From NCBI RefSeq assembly GCF_030693775.1, contig NZ_JAUXZY010000004.1:496001-560000 (forward strand): 64,000 bases of DNA. Direction: 5' to 3'. Positions 7,600-15,734 of this stretch are shown here, piece after piece. The first letter of the stretch is position 1. Each line of letters starts with the position of its first letter. The notes below the pieces were generated by a model. The model was given only the letters and a program-made list of their open reading frames with translations. It ran no database searches and had not been told where the DNA came from. Origin of the DNA: Polynucleobacter sp. Its GTDB lineage: Bacteria; Pseudomonadota; Gammaproteobacteria; Burkholderiales; Burkholderiaceae. Both the position numbers and the translations under genes were made by a program.

Positions 7600-8541
7600 A
7601 TGTTATTCACCCCAGCAGAAACGAAGGTCGTGATTATCGGTGGTGGCACGATGGGTGCCGATGTTGCGGCCGTATGCGCGCGTGGTGGCTGCGCTACGCA
7701 AGTCGTTGAGTTAACCACCGAGCGCCGTGCGCATTTGCCTAATTACTTTGCTAATGCCATGACTGAATTGGGTTATGAAAACCGCATTCATTTATTGACT
7801 GTAGCTGGCTCCTTGGATGAAGTGGATTGGGCCGATGTGGATTTGGTGATTGAGTGCATACCCGAGCGCCTTGACTTAAAGCAATCACTCTTTGCTGAAC
7901 TGGAAAAGCGGACTAAACCCGAAACAGTATTAGCGAGCAATAGTTCCAGCTTTCCCATTAGTGAAATTGCAGCTGGCCTCAAAACAACGGCCCGCATGAT
8001 TGGCTTGCATTTCTTTATGCCGGCGCACATTGTGCCGTGTGTCGAAGTTGTGTGTGGCGAGAAGACCTCCAAGATGGTGGCAGAGAGTTTGTCGCGCCTC
8101 ATGACTGCATGCGGTATGGTGCCAGTGATGGTGAAAAAAGATTTGCATGGATTTTTGGCTAATCGCTTACAGCATGCACTTTCGCGCGAGGCGTTTTATC
8201 TGATCGATGAAGGCATCGCTACGCCAGAAGACGTGGATAAAGCCGTCCGCTTTGGTTTTGGTTTTCGCTACCTTGCAGCTGGCCCAGTGATGCAGCGGGA
8301 TCATGCAGGTATAGATATTCATGCAGCAGCAGGGGCAAGTATTTATCCCTCACTGAATAACTCACCCAACATCGCCAACTGTTTGGGCGATCGCGCTAAA
8401 AGCGGCAAGTTGGGGATGAAGACCGGCGAAGGCTTTTTTGAATGGAATCCAGAAACCATTCGTGCTGAGCGTGATCGCTATGACTCCATTCTGCGCGAAG
8501 GTTTAAAAATCATTCAAAAAGAGTTGCCTAAGATTGATTAG
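7600..8541 (+). CDS. 3-hydroxyacyl-CoA dehydrogenase-family NAD-binding protein
   Basis: A 313-residue protein with an N-terminal Rossmann motif (VVIIGGGTMGADVAAVCARGG), the catalytic-domain signatures ASNSSSFPISEI and IGLHFFMPAHIVPCVEVV, and a C-terminal helical domain (KDLHGFLANRLQHALSREAF). The fold is shared by 3-hydroxyacyl-CoA dehydrogenase and L-gulonate/L-carnitine-type 3-dehydrogenases. It starts 1 base after the dehydratase stop, so translation is coupled. In this cluster a role on a free 3-hydroxy acid is as likely as a CoA ester. That choice is inference. Confidence 0.82.
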   Translation: MLFTPAETKVVIIGGGTMGADVAAVCARGGCATQVVELTTERRAHLPNYFANAMTELGYENRIHLLTVAGSLDEVDWADVDLVIECIPERLDLKQSLFAELEKRTKPETVLASNSSSFPISEIAAGLKTTARMIGLHFFMPAHIVPCVEVVCGEKTSKMVAESLSRLMTACGMVPVMVKKDLHGFLANRLQHALSREAFYLIDEGIATPEDVDKAVRFGFGFRYLAAGPVMQRDHAGIDIHAAAGASIYPSLNNSPNIANCLGDRAKSGKLGMKTGEGFFEWNPETIRAERDRYDSILREGLKIIQKELPKID

Positions 8542-8603
8542 TCGTTATACCAATTAAGGTGGTAATGGTAGTTTGATGGCGGAGATCCGCCTATACTGAC
8601 TTG

Positions 8604-9293
8604 ATGAAAAGAACCCTCCGCATCTGGGATTTACCAACCAGGCTGTTCCATTGGCTTCTAGTTGTCTGCATTACGGGCGCGGTGATTTGTGTCAATATCG
8701 GCGGTTATTGGATGCAGTGGCACGCTTACTTTGGCTACGCTGTATTGAGTTTGGTTTTGTTTCGGGTGCTGTGGGGCTTTATTGGCGCCATACACTCGCG
8801 TTTCATTACCTTTATTCCAAGCCCGCAGCGCCTCATTGCCTTTCTCACTGGCAAGGAAGGCGGTGGCTTTGGCCACAGTCCGCTCGGCAGCCTATCGGTG
8901 ATTGCTTTATTGCTGGTGCTTGGTATTCAGGCCGGTACTGGTTTATTTACGGACGATGACATTGCCTTTCAAGGGCCGCTTGCTAAGTACGTATCCAACG
9001 CTACCGTCAGTTTACTTGGCAGCATTCATGCATTGAATTCCAATATTCTGTTTGGATTAATTGGCTTGCATCTCTTGGCCATTGCCTACTACCAATGGGT
9101 TAAGCGCGAATCGATCGTGATGCCGATGATTCAGGGCGATAAAGAGGTGGATGTGGAGCGCGAAGGCAGTGGTCTGCCGGCTGTCGCACTCCTTGCCTCT
9201 AAAGACGGAGCAGCGCAGCGACTCACCGCATTGCTATCGCTATGCGTAATTGCTTTACTGCTGCTCTATGCCCTCGGAATTATTTCTTTCTAA
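8604..9293 (+). CDS. Cytochrome b561 family membrane protein
   Basis: About 229 residues, with the N-terminal RIWDLPTRLFHWLLVVCI signature whose histidine is a haem ligand, and about four transmembrane helices, with further histidines at WMQWHAYFGY, SIHALNS and IGLHLLA. These di-haem cytochromes pass electrons across the membrane to a periplasmic partner. The gene ends 14 bases inside the 3' end of the convergent cytochrome c' gene. ATG at 8604 is preferred over the adjacent TTG at 8601. A small perfect hairpin GGCGG-AGAT-CCGCC (8578-8591) lies where the ribosome binding site should be. Confidence 0.88.
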   Translation: MKRTLRIWDLPTRLFHWLLVVCITGAVICVNIGGYWMQWHAYFGYAVLSLVLFRVLWGFIGAIHSRFITFIPSPQRLIAFLTGKEGGGFGHSPLGSLSVIALLLVLGIQAGTGLFTDDDIAFQGPLAKYVSNATVSLLGSIHALNSNILFGLIGLHLLAIAYYQWVKRESIVMPMIQGDKEVDVEREGSGLPAVALLASKDGAAQRLTALLSLCVIALLLLYALGIISF

Positions 9294-9747
9294 AGTCATC
9301 GTGACAGGATTTGCAGGTTTGTCCTGCAGCACTAAATGCCTTTTTGATGTTCTCCAGATTGCCTGACTGCGCTGCTTGATTGAGTTCAGCAATCGCGGTC
9401 TGCATTTTCTCTGAACCTGTTTTGAATTTAGCTGCATCAGTCCAAATGGCGGGCTGGGCTTTGCCACCTTCAGTGCCCGCACCAAAGGCTTGCCATGGCA
9501 GAGTGGAGAGGGTTGCAACCATGGCTGCATTCTTGGCAACATCATCTTTGTTGTATGGCACTTCTCCTTTGACAACCGCACCAATCCGTCCGAAGTGGGT
9601 TCCGATCAGGCTAAATGCGCTTTGACGGTATTTGATTGCATCTTCTGCTTTTTGAAACTGCGCAGAAGCGGGGCTTGCTGCCATCACGATGATGGATGCT
9701 GCCAACATGCGTAGGCCAGTGGTAGTAGCAAATGAACGAGCAGACAT
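9280..9747 (-). CDS. Cytochrome c' (class II cytochrome c)
   Basis: 155 residues with a signal peptide (about the first 29 residues, ending PASAQ) and the haem attachment site CKSCH close to the C-terminus, the position that defines class II cytochromes c. The helical FQKAEDAIKYRQSAFSLIG start of the mature chain is also typical. Cytochrome c' proteins sit in the periplasm and bind NO or accept electrons. It is tail-to-tail with the cytochrome b561 gene, a frequent partnership, although here the two are convergent. Confidence 0.9.
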   Translation of the reverse strand: MSARSFATTTGLRMLAASIIVMAASPASAQFQKAEDAIKYRQSAFSLIGTHFGRIGAVVKGEVPYNKDDVAKNAAMVATLSTLPWQAFGAGTEGGKAQPAIWTDAAKFKTGSEKMQTAIAELNQAAQSGNLENIKKAFSAAGQTCKSCHDDFRKK

Positions 9748-9830
9748 GTCAACTCCTTATAAATGGAAAGGGTAATTACCGGATCAGCATAACCCACTTC
9801 GCCGCCTTTTAAGCAAGCCCCGCTACTTTT

Positions 9831-10493
9831 TTATAGCAAGTACTGCAGGGGCCACATTAAGAAGCGGATGATCGATAAAAAGAAGCTACTTAAGGGCTGC
9901 ATCCACCAAACACTAATCAGTCCCGTGAGGGCTAGGCCTAAGACGATAAAAAAGCCCCAAGGCTCAATTCGGCTAAAGGACACAGCCTGGCGGTAAGGCA
10001 GGAGACCGGTTAAGACTCTCCCGCCGTCCATCGGTGGAATCGGCAGGAGATTAAAGACGAGGAGGCTGATATTCCACATGACTCCCGCCTTCGCTACCGC
10101 CCCCAAATAGGGCTCATCGATGCCGAGGAGTTGCGGCATAAACCACAGGATGGCCCACGCAATCGCCTGTATGAAGTTAGATCCAGGCCCTGCTAAGGCA
10201 ACCCAAATCATGTCGATTTTGGGGTTCTTCAGTCGATCAAAGCGGACCGGCACTGGCTTGGCATAGCCGATTAAAAAGCCTGAATTCAGGAGAATTAAGG
10301 CCAATGGAATCACCAAGGTCCCGACTAAATCGATGTGTTTAAAGGGATTTAAGGTGACCCTGCCGAGCAGGAAAGCGGTATTGTCCCCCAGCCGTTTGGC
10401 AACATAACCGTGCGCCGCCTCATGAATGGTGATGGCCAAAATCAGCGGAATCGCATTGACGGCTATTGCTTCTATCGAAAAGGCACTTATCAT
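9831..10493 (-). CDS. Site-2 protease family (M50) membrane metalloprotease
   Basis: About 220 residues and several membrane helices. The zinc-binding HEAAH lies in TIHEAAHGYVAKRLGD and the second ligand motif is in LPIPPMDGGRVL. These are intramembrane zinc proteases that clip membrane-bound regulators or small proteins. The start at 10493 (MISAFSIEAIAVN) matches the family; the longer frame to 10604 overlaps the divergent small ORF at 10522 and is rejected. The target is unknown. Confidence 0.87.
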   Translation of the reverse strand: MISAFSIEAIAVNAIPLILAITIHEAAHGYVAKRLGDNTAFLLGRVTLNPFKHIDLVGTLVIPLALILLNSGFLIGYAKPVPVRFDRLKNPKIDMIWVALAGPGSNFIQAIAWAILWFMPQLLGIDEPYLGAVAKAGVMWNISLLVFNLLPIPPMDGGRVLTGLLPYRQAVSFSRIEPWGFFIVLGLALTGLISVWWMQPLSSFFLSIIRFLMWPLQYLL

Positions 10494-10521
10494 GACAACA
10501 TGATATCCACAGGAGCCCATC

Positions 10522-10689
10522 GTGACTGAAGAAAAAAAACCCGCTGCGAAGACCCCAGCCCGCCCAGTAATCGCTAAACCGCCTGTTCGTCCCCCTGCCG
10601 GCAAGGGCCCTCAGGGCGCTGGTGGCAAACCCCCCAGTGGCTTTGGTGGCGGTAAAGGCATGATGCGTAAAGCCGGTCGCGGCCGCTAA
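10522..10689 (+). CDS. Small basic Pro/Gly-rich protein (55 aa), hypothetical
   Basis: A GTG-started 55-codon ORF with a good AGGAG box at 10511-10515 (6-base spacing) and a TAA stop. The product begins MTEEKKPAAKTPARP and ends GMMRKAGRGR. It is lysine, arginine, proline and glycine rich, with no hydrophobic segment, so it is probably disordered and may bind nucleic acid. It is divergent from the M50 protease, with their starts 28 bases apart. I do not recognise a family. Confidence 0.5.
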   Translation: MTEEKKPAAKTPARPVIAKPPVRPPAGKGPQGAGGKPPSGFGGGKGMMRKAGRGR

Positions 10690-10781
10690 AGCACCCGGCA
10701 ACCCGCCTAGTCGCCAGCCATATGGTGGATAATTGGGGTATTGCAATTTGCACATGAATACGCACTGTTGAAGGATGAGTT

Positions 10782-10919
10782 ATGAATGAGTGGCACAAAG
10801 AAAGTAAAGACGAGATCAATAAAAAGATCATCACCTTGATCGTGATGTTGGCGGTCGCAACCAGCTTGGCCATTTTGTTTGCCTTGGTGGCTGCCCATAC
10901 AGGTTATGTATTTGGCTAA
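10782..10919 (+). CDS. Small single-pass membrane protein (45 aa), hypothetical
   Basis: ATG at 10782 follows an AAGGA box at 10771-10775 and runs to TAA at 10919. The product has a charged, polar start (MNEWHKESKDEINKK), then one membrane helix made of IITLIVMLAVATSLAILFAL, and a short tail ending GYVFG. It is likely an inner-membrane small protein. It follows the 55-aa ORF on the same strand. No family is recognised. Confidence 0.5.
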   Translation: MNEWHKESKDEINKKIITLIVMLAVATSLAILFALVAAHTGYVFG

Positions 10920-10983
10920 TTGCCACAACGCAGTACGGCATACATGCCCTTAGTTTTCGGTTGAAGCCCGCCTCCCGCCGGAA

Positions 10984-11763
10984 ATGAGCAAACACCGCCA
11001 GCCCGCAGTTTTTATTGGGCATGGCAGCCCGATGTACGCTTTAGAGCCGAACCGCCATACAGATGCATGGGCGGCTTTGGGTAAACGTCTCCATAAACCC
11101 GATGCCATTCTCGTGATCTCAGCCCATTGGCTGACGCGGGGTGTTTGGCTAACCGCAATGCCTCAGCCCAAAACCATTCATGATTTTGGCGGTTTTCCCG
11201 AGGCGCTATTTCAAATTCAATATCCCGCGCCAGGCAGTCCATCCCTCGCGCAGCGTGTTCAGTCCTTGTTAAACCAGGCGGTAGTTTTAGAAGAGCACGA
11301 ATGGGGAATCGATCATGGGGCATGGTCGGTATTGCGCTATCTGTATCCCAATGCCGATGTGCCGGTAGTACAGCTTAGCCTAGATGGGTCTCTGAGCGCC
11401 GAGGAACACTACAGGCTGGCCAAACAATTAGCACCCCTGCGTGATGACAACATCCTTATTCTGGGCAGCGGAAACATTGTTCATAACTTACGCTTAATCG
11501 ATTGGGATACGGATGCGGTGCCACTCGGGTGGGCAGATGAGTTCAATCGGTTTTTTACCAGTCAGATTTTGGCTAATCAACATCCTCCCTTACTTGACTG
11601 GCAAAGGGCGGGGGATGCGGCTCGGCTATCCATTCCAACCCCAGAGCACTATTGGCCTGCTTTGTACCCCTTAGCACTGCAAGGCAGTGGCGAGCAGGTC
11701 GAAGTAATCACCAATGGTATTGAAATGGGTTCAATCAGCATGCTGTCCTTCCTCGTTCATTAA
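10984..11763 (+). CDS. ygiD: 4,5-DOPA-extradiol-dioxygenase family (LigB/YgiD-like)
   Basis: A 259-residue class III extradiol dioxygenase. Metal-ligand motifs are visible: FIGHGSPMYAL near the N-terminus, VISAHWLTRG, EWGIDHGAWSVL and the C-terminal ILGSGNIVHNLR. These enzymes open aromatic diol rings using a non-haem metal; bacterial YgiD proteins act on DOPA in vitro. The neighbours do not indicate a pathway. Confidence 0.88.
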   Translation: MSKHRQPAVFIGHGSPMYALEPNRHTDAWAALGKRLHKPDAILVISAHWLTRGVWLTAMPQPKTIHDFGGFPEALFQIQYPAPGSPSLAQRVQSLLNQAVVLEEHEWGIDHGAWSVLRYLYPNADVPVVQLSLDGSLSAEEHYRLAKQLAPLRDDNILILGSGNIVHNLRLIDWDTDAVPLGWADEFNRFFTSQILANQHPPLLDWQRAGDAARLSIPTPEHYWPALYPLALQGSGEQVEVITNGIEMGSISMLSFLVH

Positions 11764-11776
11764 CTACAATCCAGGA

Positions 11777-12154
11777 ATGGGTACATCACTAGTTGCGATT
11801 TTTTGTGGAGCGGGCTTCGGTGCGCTGTTGCGTGCTGGCTTTAATGTCTTGGGCGCGGGGATGGCATCGAGCTTTCCTCTGGGCACCTTGTTTGCTAATT
11901 TGTTTGGCGGCTATTTGGTTGGGATTGCGGTTGCTTTTTTTGGCAACAATACCGCCATCGGCCCTGAGTGGCGTTTATTTATTATTACTGGTTTTTTAGG
12001 TGGCCTAACGACCTTCTCGAGCTTCTCAGCAGAAGTGCTTGAGATGATGCAGCGTGGGGAATACACCTGGGCAGTGGGAACTGCTTTATTGCACGTGATT
12101 GGCTCGCTTGTACTAACCTCCCTTGGGATCATGACCTACCAAGCCCTTAAGTAA
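11777..12154 (+). CDS. crcB: Fluoride efflux channel CrcB/FluC
   Basis: A 125-residue protein with four hydrophobic helices and the FluC signatures GAGFGALLRAG, GTLFANLFGGYLVG and GFLGGLTTFSSFS; the phenylalanines and the TTFSSFS break line the fluoride pore. It works as an antiparallel dimer in the inner membrane and keeps cytoplasmic fluoride low. The start at 11777 is 13 bases after the dioxygenase stop and has an AGGA box. I saw no fluoride riboswitch upstream. Confidence 0.92.
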   Translation: MGTSLVAIFCGAGFGALLRAGFNVLGAGMASSFPLGTLFANLFGGYLVGIAVAFFGNNTAIGPEWRLFIITGFLGGLTTFSSFSAEVLEMMQRGEYTWAVGTALLHVIGSLVLTSLGIMTYQALK

Positions 12155-12156
12155 GA

Positions 12157-12675
12157 TTAGATTACTCCCAGCAATCCCAAACCAGCACCAATCAGAATCA
12201 GGTACATCGGATGCCAGCGGGTGGCGGTAGCAATGAATGCTGCACCGAGTGTTAAGGCATACGCAACCCAATTGGTATTAATCTGCAGAGCAATCTGCCA
12301 GGCCGAGGCAAGAATGAGTCCAACTGCAAGTGCTGCTGCTGCAAATTGGATGGTTTGCCTAGCCCGCTCGTGCCGCATAGCGCTAATTAAGCGCTGTAAC
12401 CAAAAGATCAGAATAGAAGATGGCCAGCAAATCGCCAGCGTTGCGATCAGCGCGCCTACTACGCCATTCACGTGCCACCCAATCAGCGTTACGGTCATTA
12501 AATTCGGTCCAGGCGCTGCTTGGGCAATCGCAAAATAATGGGCAAACGTGTCAGCATCAATCCAACGTTGTTGTTCGACCGCAATCGCAAAGAGCGTTGG
12601 CAATAAGGCATTGACTCCGCCAAAGGCAATCAATGAGAAAGCAGATAAGGTGAGAAACAAACTCAGCAGGATCAC
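12157..12675 (-). CDS. Chromate transporter half-protein, C-terminal-type (ChrA family)
   Basis: A 172-residue membrane protein holding one copy of the chromate transporter domain; FGGVNALLP and IAQAAPGPNLMTVT are the family motifs. It overlaps the upstream half-protein gene by 4 bases (ATGA), so the two are translationally coupled and presumably assemble as a heterodimer equivalent to a long ChrA. It expels chromate, or a similar oxyanion, from the cytoplasm. Confidence 0.88.
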   Translation of the reverse strand: MILLSLFLTLSAFSLIAFGGVNALLPTLFAIAVEQQRWIDADTFAHYFAIAQAAPGPNLMTVTLIGWHVNGVVGALIATLAICWPSSILIFWLQRLISAMRHERARQTIQFAAAALAVGLILASAWQIALQINTNWVAYALTLGAAFIATATRWHPMYLILIGAGLGLLGVI

Positions 12676-13244
12676 GTGATCCCCTTTGTTTTATGCCAAG
12701 CAATGAATAGGGCGAGCGGCGAAGCAATGAAGACGACCCACCCGAGTGGTAGGCGAAGCCAGGTGGCAATAAAGAGAGTAACAACAATCACCAGCAACAT
12801 CCGAGGGTAGCGTAATTCTTCACGCAACATCTTAAAACCGGTGGCAGCAATTAAGCCAACACCGACTGCAGATATGCCGCGGAGCATGCCCTGAACCGAC
12901 TCTAGGTAACTGAAGTGGTCGTAGAGCATGGCTAACAGCAAGACCACACCAATTGGTGCCAGCATGAGGCCCATGACCGCTGCAAGCGCTCCTTTTGCAC
13001 CGCCAAAGCGGGAGCCAACGCACACGGCAAGATTGACAATATTGGGCCCAGGAACGAGCTGGCAGATTCCTAAAATGGCATTGAATTCGGCGGCAGTGAT
13101 CCATTGCTTTTGTTCCACAATCGTGCGCCGCGCCCAAGGCAATACGCCGCCAAAGCCCGATAGGCTAATCTTGGTAAACCCAATAAAGAGTTCACTCGTA
13201 CTGAGCTTGATCGGGCTTGGATCGATTGGATTGGGGGCTGGCAA
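12672..13244 (-). CDS. Chromate transporter half-protein, N-terminal-type (ChrA family)
   Basis: 190 residues with the motifs SLSGFGGVLPWARR and GICQLVPGPNIVNLAVCVG, i.e. the first ChrA repeat. It is expressed just ahead of the second half-protein. Two-gene short-chain ChrA systems are known in proteobacteria, so this is a natural split and not a frameshift: each half has its own start and the stop/start overlap is precise. Confidence 0.88.
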   Translation of the reverse strand: MPAPNPIDPSPIKLSTSELFIGFTKISLSGFGGVLPWARRTIVEQKQWITAAEFNAILGICQLVPGPNIVNLAVCVGSRFGGAKGALAAVMGLMLAPIGVVLLLAMLYDHFSYLESVQGMLRGISAVGVGLIAATGFKMLREELRYPRMLLVIVVTLFIATWLRLPLGWVVFIASPLALFIAWHKTKGIT

Positions 13245-13321
13245 AGGAGTATTTAAGGATTTGTGGATAGGTGGTGGATTACTATACTGTGCTTAGAGGC
13301 ATCAACTTAAGGAGTAACAAC

Positions 13322-13624
13322 ATGATTTTAGAGCACGTCGATATTCAAATTGATCCAAGTAAGCAGGCGGAATTTAATGAAGCCATTATTCGCGGCTTAG
13401 AGACGGTAGTTTCCAAATCAAAAGGCTTTCGTGGATACAAGGTAAATCACTGTGTGGAGTCCCCCTCACGTTACCTACTCATGATTTATTGGGACACGCT
13501 TGAAAACCACATGGTTGATTTTAGGGAGTCTTCACTCTTTACCGATTGGCGTGCGATTGTCGGCCCTTACTTTACTAAGCCCCCCTTTATGGAGCATTTT
13601 GAGTTGGTTGGTAAATCGACTTAG
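13322..13624 (+). CDS. Antibiotic biosynthesis monooxygenase (ABM) domain protein
   Basis: A 100-residue single-domain ferredoxin-like alpha-beta protein: MILEHVDIQIDPSKQAEFNE, then GFRGYKVNHCVESPSRYLL and YWDTLENHMVDFRES. The ABM family includes small monooxygenases and haem-degrading or stress proteins; the substrate cannot be told. A strong AAGGAG box lies 8 bases before the ATG at 13322, which is why this start is preferred over upstream in-frame codons. Confidence 0.85.
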   Translation: MILEHVDIQIDPSKQAEFNEAIIRGLETVVSKSKGFRGYKVNHCVESPSRYLLMIYWDTLENHMVDFRESSLFTDWRAIVGPYFTKPPFMEHFELVGKST

Positions 13625-13637
13625 TTAGTTGATTTAG

Positions 13638-14402
13638 TTACGCCTGCTTTTTTCGAATCGATTGTTCTATCCCAATCGATTCGAGAGTGGGCTCCAGGGC
13701 TTCACGCTCATCAAAGACAAAGCAACTGCCCTGGTAGTGTGCTGAGCCCACATCCTCAAAGTACTTGAGGATGCCGCCTTCCAGTTGGTAGCTGTGTTCT
13801 ATGCCAATCTCGCGCATGTAAAGCCCCGATTTTTCACAGCGGATCCCGCCCGTACAAAAACTAATCAGGGTTTTATCTGCTAACTCAGCTTGATGTGCCT
13901 TAATGGCTTCCGGAAATTCACTGAACTTTTGAATATTAAAATGCACGGCATTTTCAAAGGTACCGTATTCCACCTCAAATTGGTTGCGGGTATCAATCAT
14001 CACAACCGGTCGTCCTAAGTCGTCGGTGCCGCGATCAAGCCATTCCGCCAGTTTGGTGGGCGTAATGAAGTGGGCTCTGCCCGTTTCAGGTTGAATGGCA
14101 GGGTGATTCATGCGAATGATTTCATTCTTGATTTTGACCAGCGCTTTCTTAAAGGGCTGATTGTCTGACCAGCTTTCCTTGACTTCAATGGCAGCAAATC
14201 GCTGATCCCTGCGTAGCCAGGCCAGAAAGTCCCGCAACAGGGGTTCAGTGCCTGCTAAAAACAAGTTAATGCCTTCTCCGGCCAGCAAAATAGTACCTTT
14301 CAGTTGGCGTGCATTCAGGGCATCAAGCATCTGCTGGCGCAGTTCCTCGAGCTCCTCCAAGCGAACAAATTGGTATGCGGCAATATTGAGAATCGAATTC
14401 AT
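13638..14402 (-). CDS. trhO: tRNA U34 hydroxylase TrhO (rhodanese family)
   Basis: About 254 residues: an N-terminal acylphosphatase-like domain (ARQLKGTILLAGEGINLFLAG is the telltale stretch) and a rhodanese domain from about residue 115 with VVMIDTRNQFEVEYGTFENA and the active-site loop ISFCTGGIRCEKSG. TrhO hydroxylates uridine 34 in several tRNAs. ATG at 14402 gives the family N-terminus (MNSILNIAAYQFV); the extra upstream frame overlaps the divergent gene start. Confidence 0.9.
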   Translation of the reverse strand: MNSILNIAAYQFVRLEELEELRQQMLDALNARQLKGTILLAGEGINLFLAGTEPLLRDFLAWLRRDQRFAAIEVKESWSDNQPFKKALVKIKNEIIRMNHPAIQPETGRAHFITPTKLAEWLDRGTDDLGRPVVMIDTRNQFEVEYGTFENAVHFNIQKFSEFPEAIKAHQAELADKTLISFCTGGIRCEKSGLYMREIGIEHSYQLEGGILKYFEDVGSAHYQGSCFVFDEREALEPTLESIGIEQSIRKKQA

Positions 14403-14501
14403 TGGCGGTAGGGAATCAATAACATGCTCTATTATCAAACACACTGCCCTTGGGTGATAGTCTTTGCTTTTAATCAATCCTCTTTTTACAAAATTATTAC
14501 C

Positions 14502-15065
14502 ATGTCTGAAACCCCTCAAAATCGTCCAATTCCCTATATTCCGATTGATTTAGCTGAGCCTGCGGACTTGGTTGCCGCAATCCGGAAACGCCGCGGCGGA
14601 GACTTTATTAATTTGGATCGCATGCTCCTGCACAGCATTCCGATTGCAGAGGGCTGGAATCACTTTGTGGGCGAGATTCGGAATAACTTGGCTTTAGATC
14701 CCAAGTTGCGGGAGTTGGCGATGTGTGGGGTTGCGGTTTTAAATGGCGCTGAGTATGAATTTTTTCACCATGCGCCGCCCTTCAGAAAAGCGGGCGGGAC
14801 TGAAGAGCAGGTCGAGGCATTGCGTTTGTTGGGCACGCCGCAATTTCCCAGAGCTTGCTTTAGTTCAGTGGAGTGTGACGCTGCTGAGCTCACCTTGCAG
14901 ATGACCAGAAACATTCAGGTGGATGATGCGCTCATGGTGCGTTTACGCGACGCCTTGGGTAACACGTGTGCGGTCGAGTTAGTCACTGTGATCGCCGCCT
15001 ACAACATGGTGTCCCGTTTTTTGATTGCACTCAAGGTAGGCCCAGAAGATCATCCACCCGCTTAA
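14502..15065 (+). CDS. Carboxymuconolactone decarboxylase family protein (AhpD-like)
   Basis: A 187-residue helical protein of the CMD/AhpD superfamily, with LRELAMCGVAVLNGAEYEFF and HHAPPFRKAGGTEEQVEALR. The usual AhpD CxxC pair is absent: the cysteine in MCGVAVLNG lacks a partner, so a peroxidase-reductase role is unlikely and a decarboxylase/hydrolase-like role is possible. It is followed 18 bases later by a DsbA-like gene on the same strand. Confidence 0.8.
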   Translation: MSETPQNRPIPYIPIDLAEPADLVAAIRKRRGGDFINLDRMLLHSIPIAEGWNHFVGEIRNNLALDPKLRELAMCGVAVLNGAEYEFFHHAPPFRKAGGTEEQVEALRLLGTPQFPRACFSSVECDAAELTLQMTRNIQVDDALMVRLRDALGNTCAVELVTVIAAYNMVSRFLIALKVGPEDHPPA

Positions 15066-15083
15066 TAAAGGCCACATAAAAAA

Positions 15084-15734
15084 ATGAAAACAGTCAAGAT
15101 TGATTTTGTATCTGATATTGCATGCCCTTGGTGTGCTGTTGCCTTGGGTGCACTCGAGCAAGCTATCGCAGAGTTAGGTGATCAGGCTCAGGTTGAGATT
15201 CACTTTCAACCATTTGAGTTGAACCCAGCGATGCCCTTAGGCGGGCAAGATGTGATTGAACATTTGGTTGAAAAGTATGGCGTTGGCCCAAAGCAGGTTC
15301 GTGAAAACCAAGAGCAGATTCGCAAGCGTGCGGCTGAAGTGGGTTTCCCTTTTCATCCGGAAGGGCGCAAATGGGTCTACAACACCTTTGATTGCCACCG
15401 ACTATTGCATTGGGCTGGACTCGAGCTCGGCAGCGCTGCGCAGCATCGCCTGAAACGGGAGCTATTGGGGACGTATTTCACGCTTGCCGTTAATTTAGAT
15501 GACCATGCAAATGTGCTGGATGCCGTTGACAGGGCGGGTTTGGATCGCCAGCGCGCTGCAGAGGTACTCGCTAGTGATGAATTTAAAGAGGCGGTACGTG
15601 AGCAGCAGAAATTCTATTTGGATGCCGGAATTCATTCTGTACCAGCCGTGATTTTGAATGACCGCCTCCTGATTCAGGGCGCGCAGCCGGTAGAGCAGTT
15701 CAAGGCCGCTTTACTACAGGCCAGCAATGATTGA
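15084..15734 (+). CDS. DsbA family oxidoreductase (FrnE-like)
   Basis: 216 residues, thioredoxin fold with a helical insertion. The active site is CPWC in SDIACPWCAVALGALE, and the cis-proline loop is GIHSVPAVILND near residue 185. There is no signal peptide, so it is cytoplasmic like other FrnE/DsbA-type thiol oxidoreductases. It overlaps the next gene by 8 bases. Confidence 0.88.
   Translation: MKTVKIDFVSDIACPWCAVALGALEQAIAELGDQAQVEIHFQPFELNPAMPLGGQDVIEHLVEKYGVGPKQVRENQEQIRKRAAEVGFPFHPEGRKWVYNTFDCHRLLHWAGLELGSAAQHRLKRELLGTYFTLAVNLDDHANVLDAVDRAGLDRQRAAEVLASDEFKEAVREQQKFYLDAGIHSVPAVILNDRLLIQGAQPVEQFKAALLQASND

Noticed and set aside
11764..11776. Fluoride riboswitch before crcB
   Set aside because: Only 13 bases separate the genes, and no suitable structure is visible.
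12157..13244. Frameshifted chrA gene
   Set aside because: Each half has its own start and a precise ATGA overlap; two-gene chromate transporters are a known natural form.
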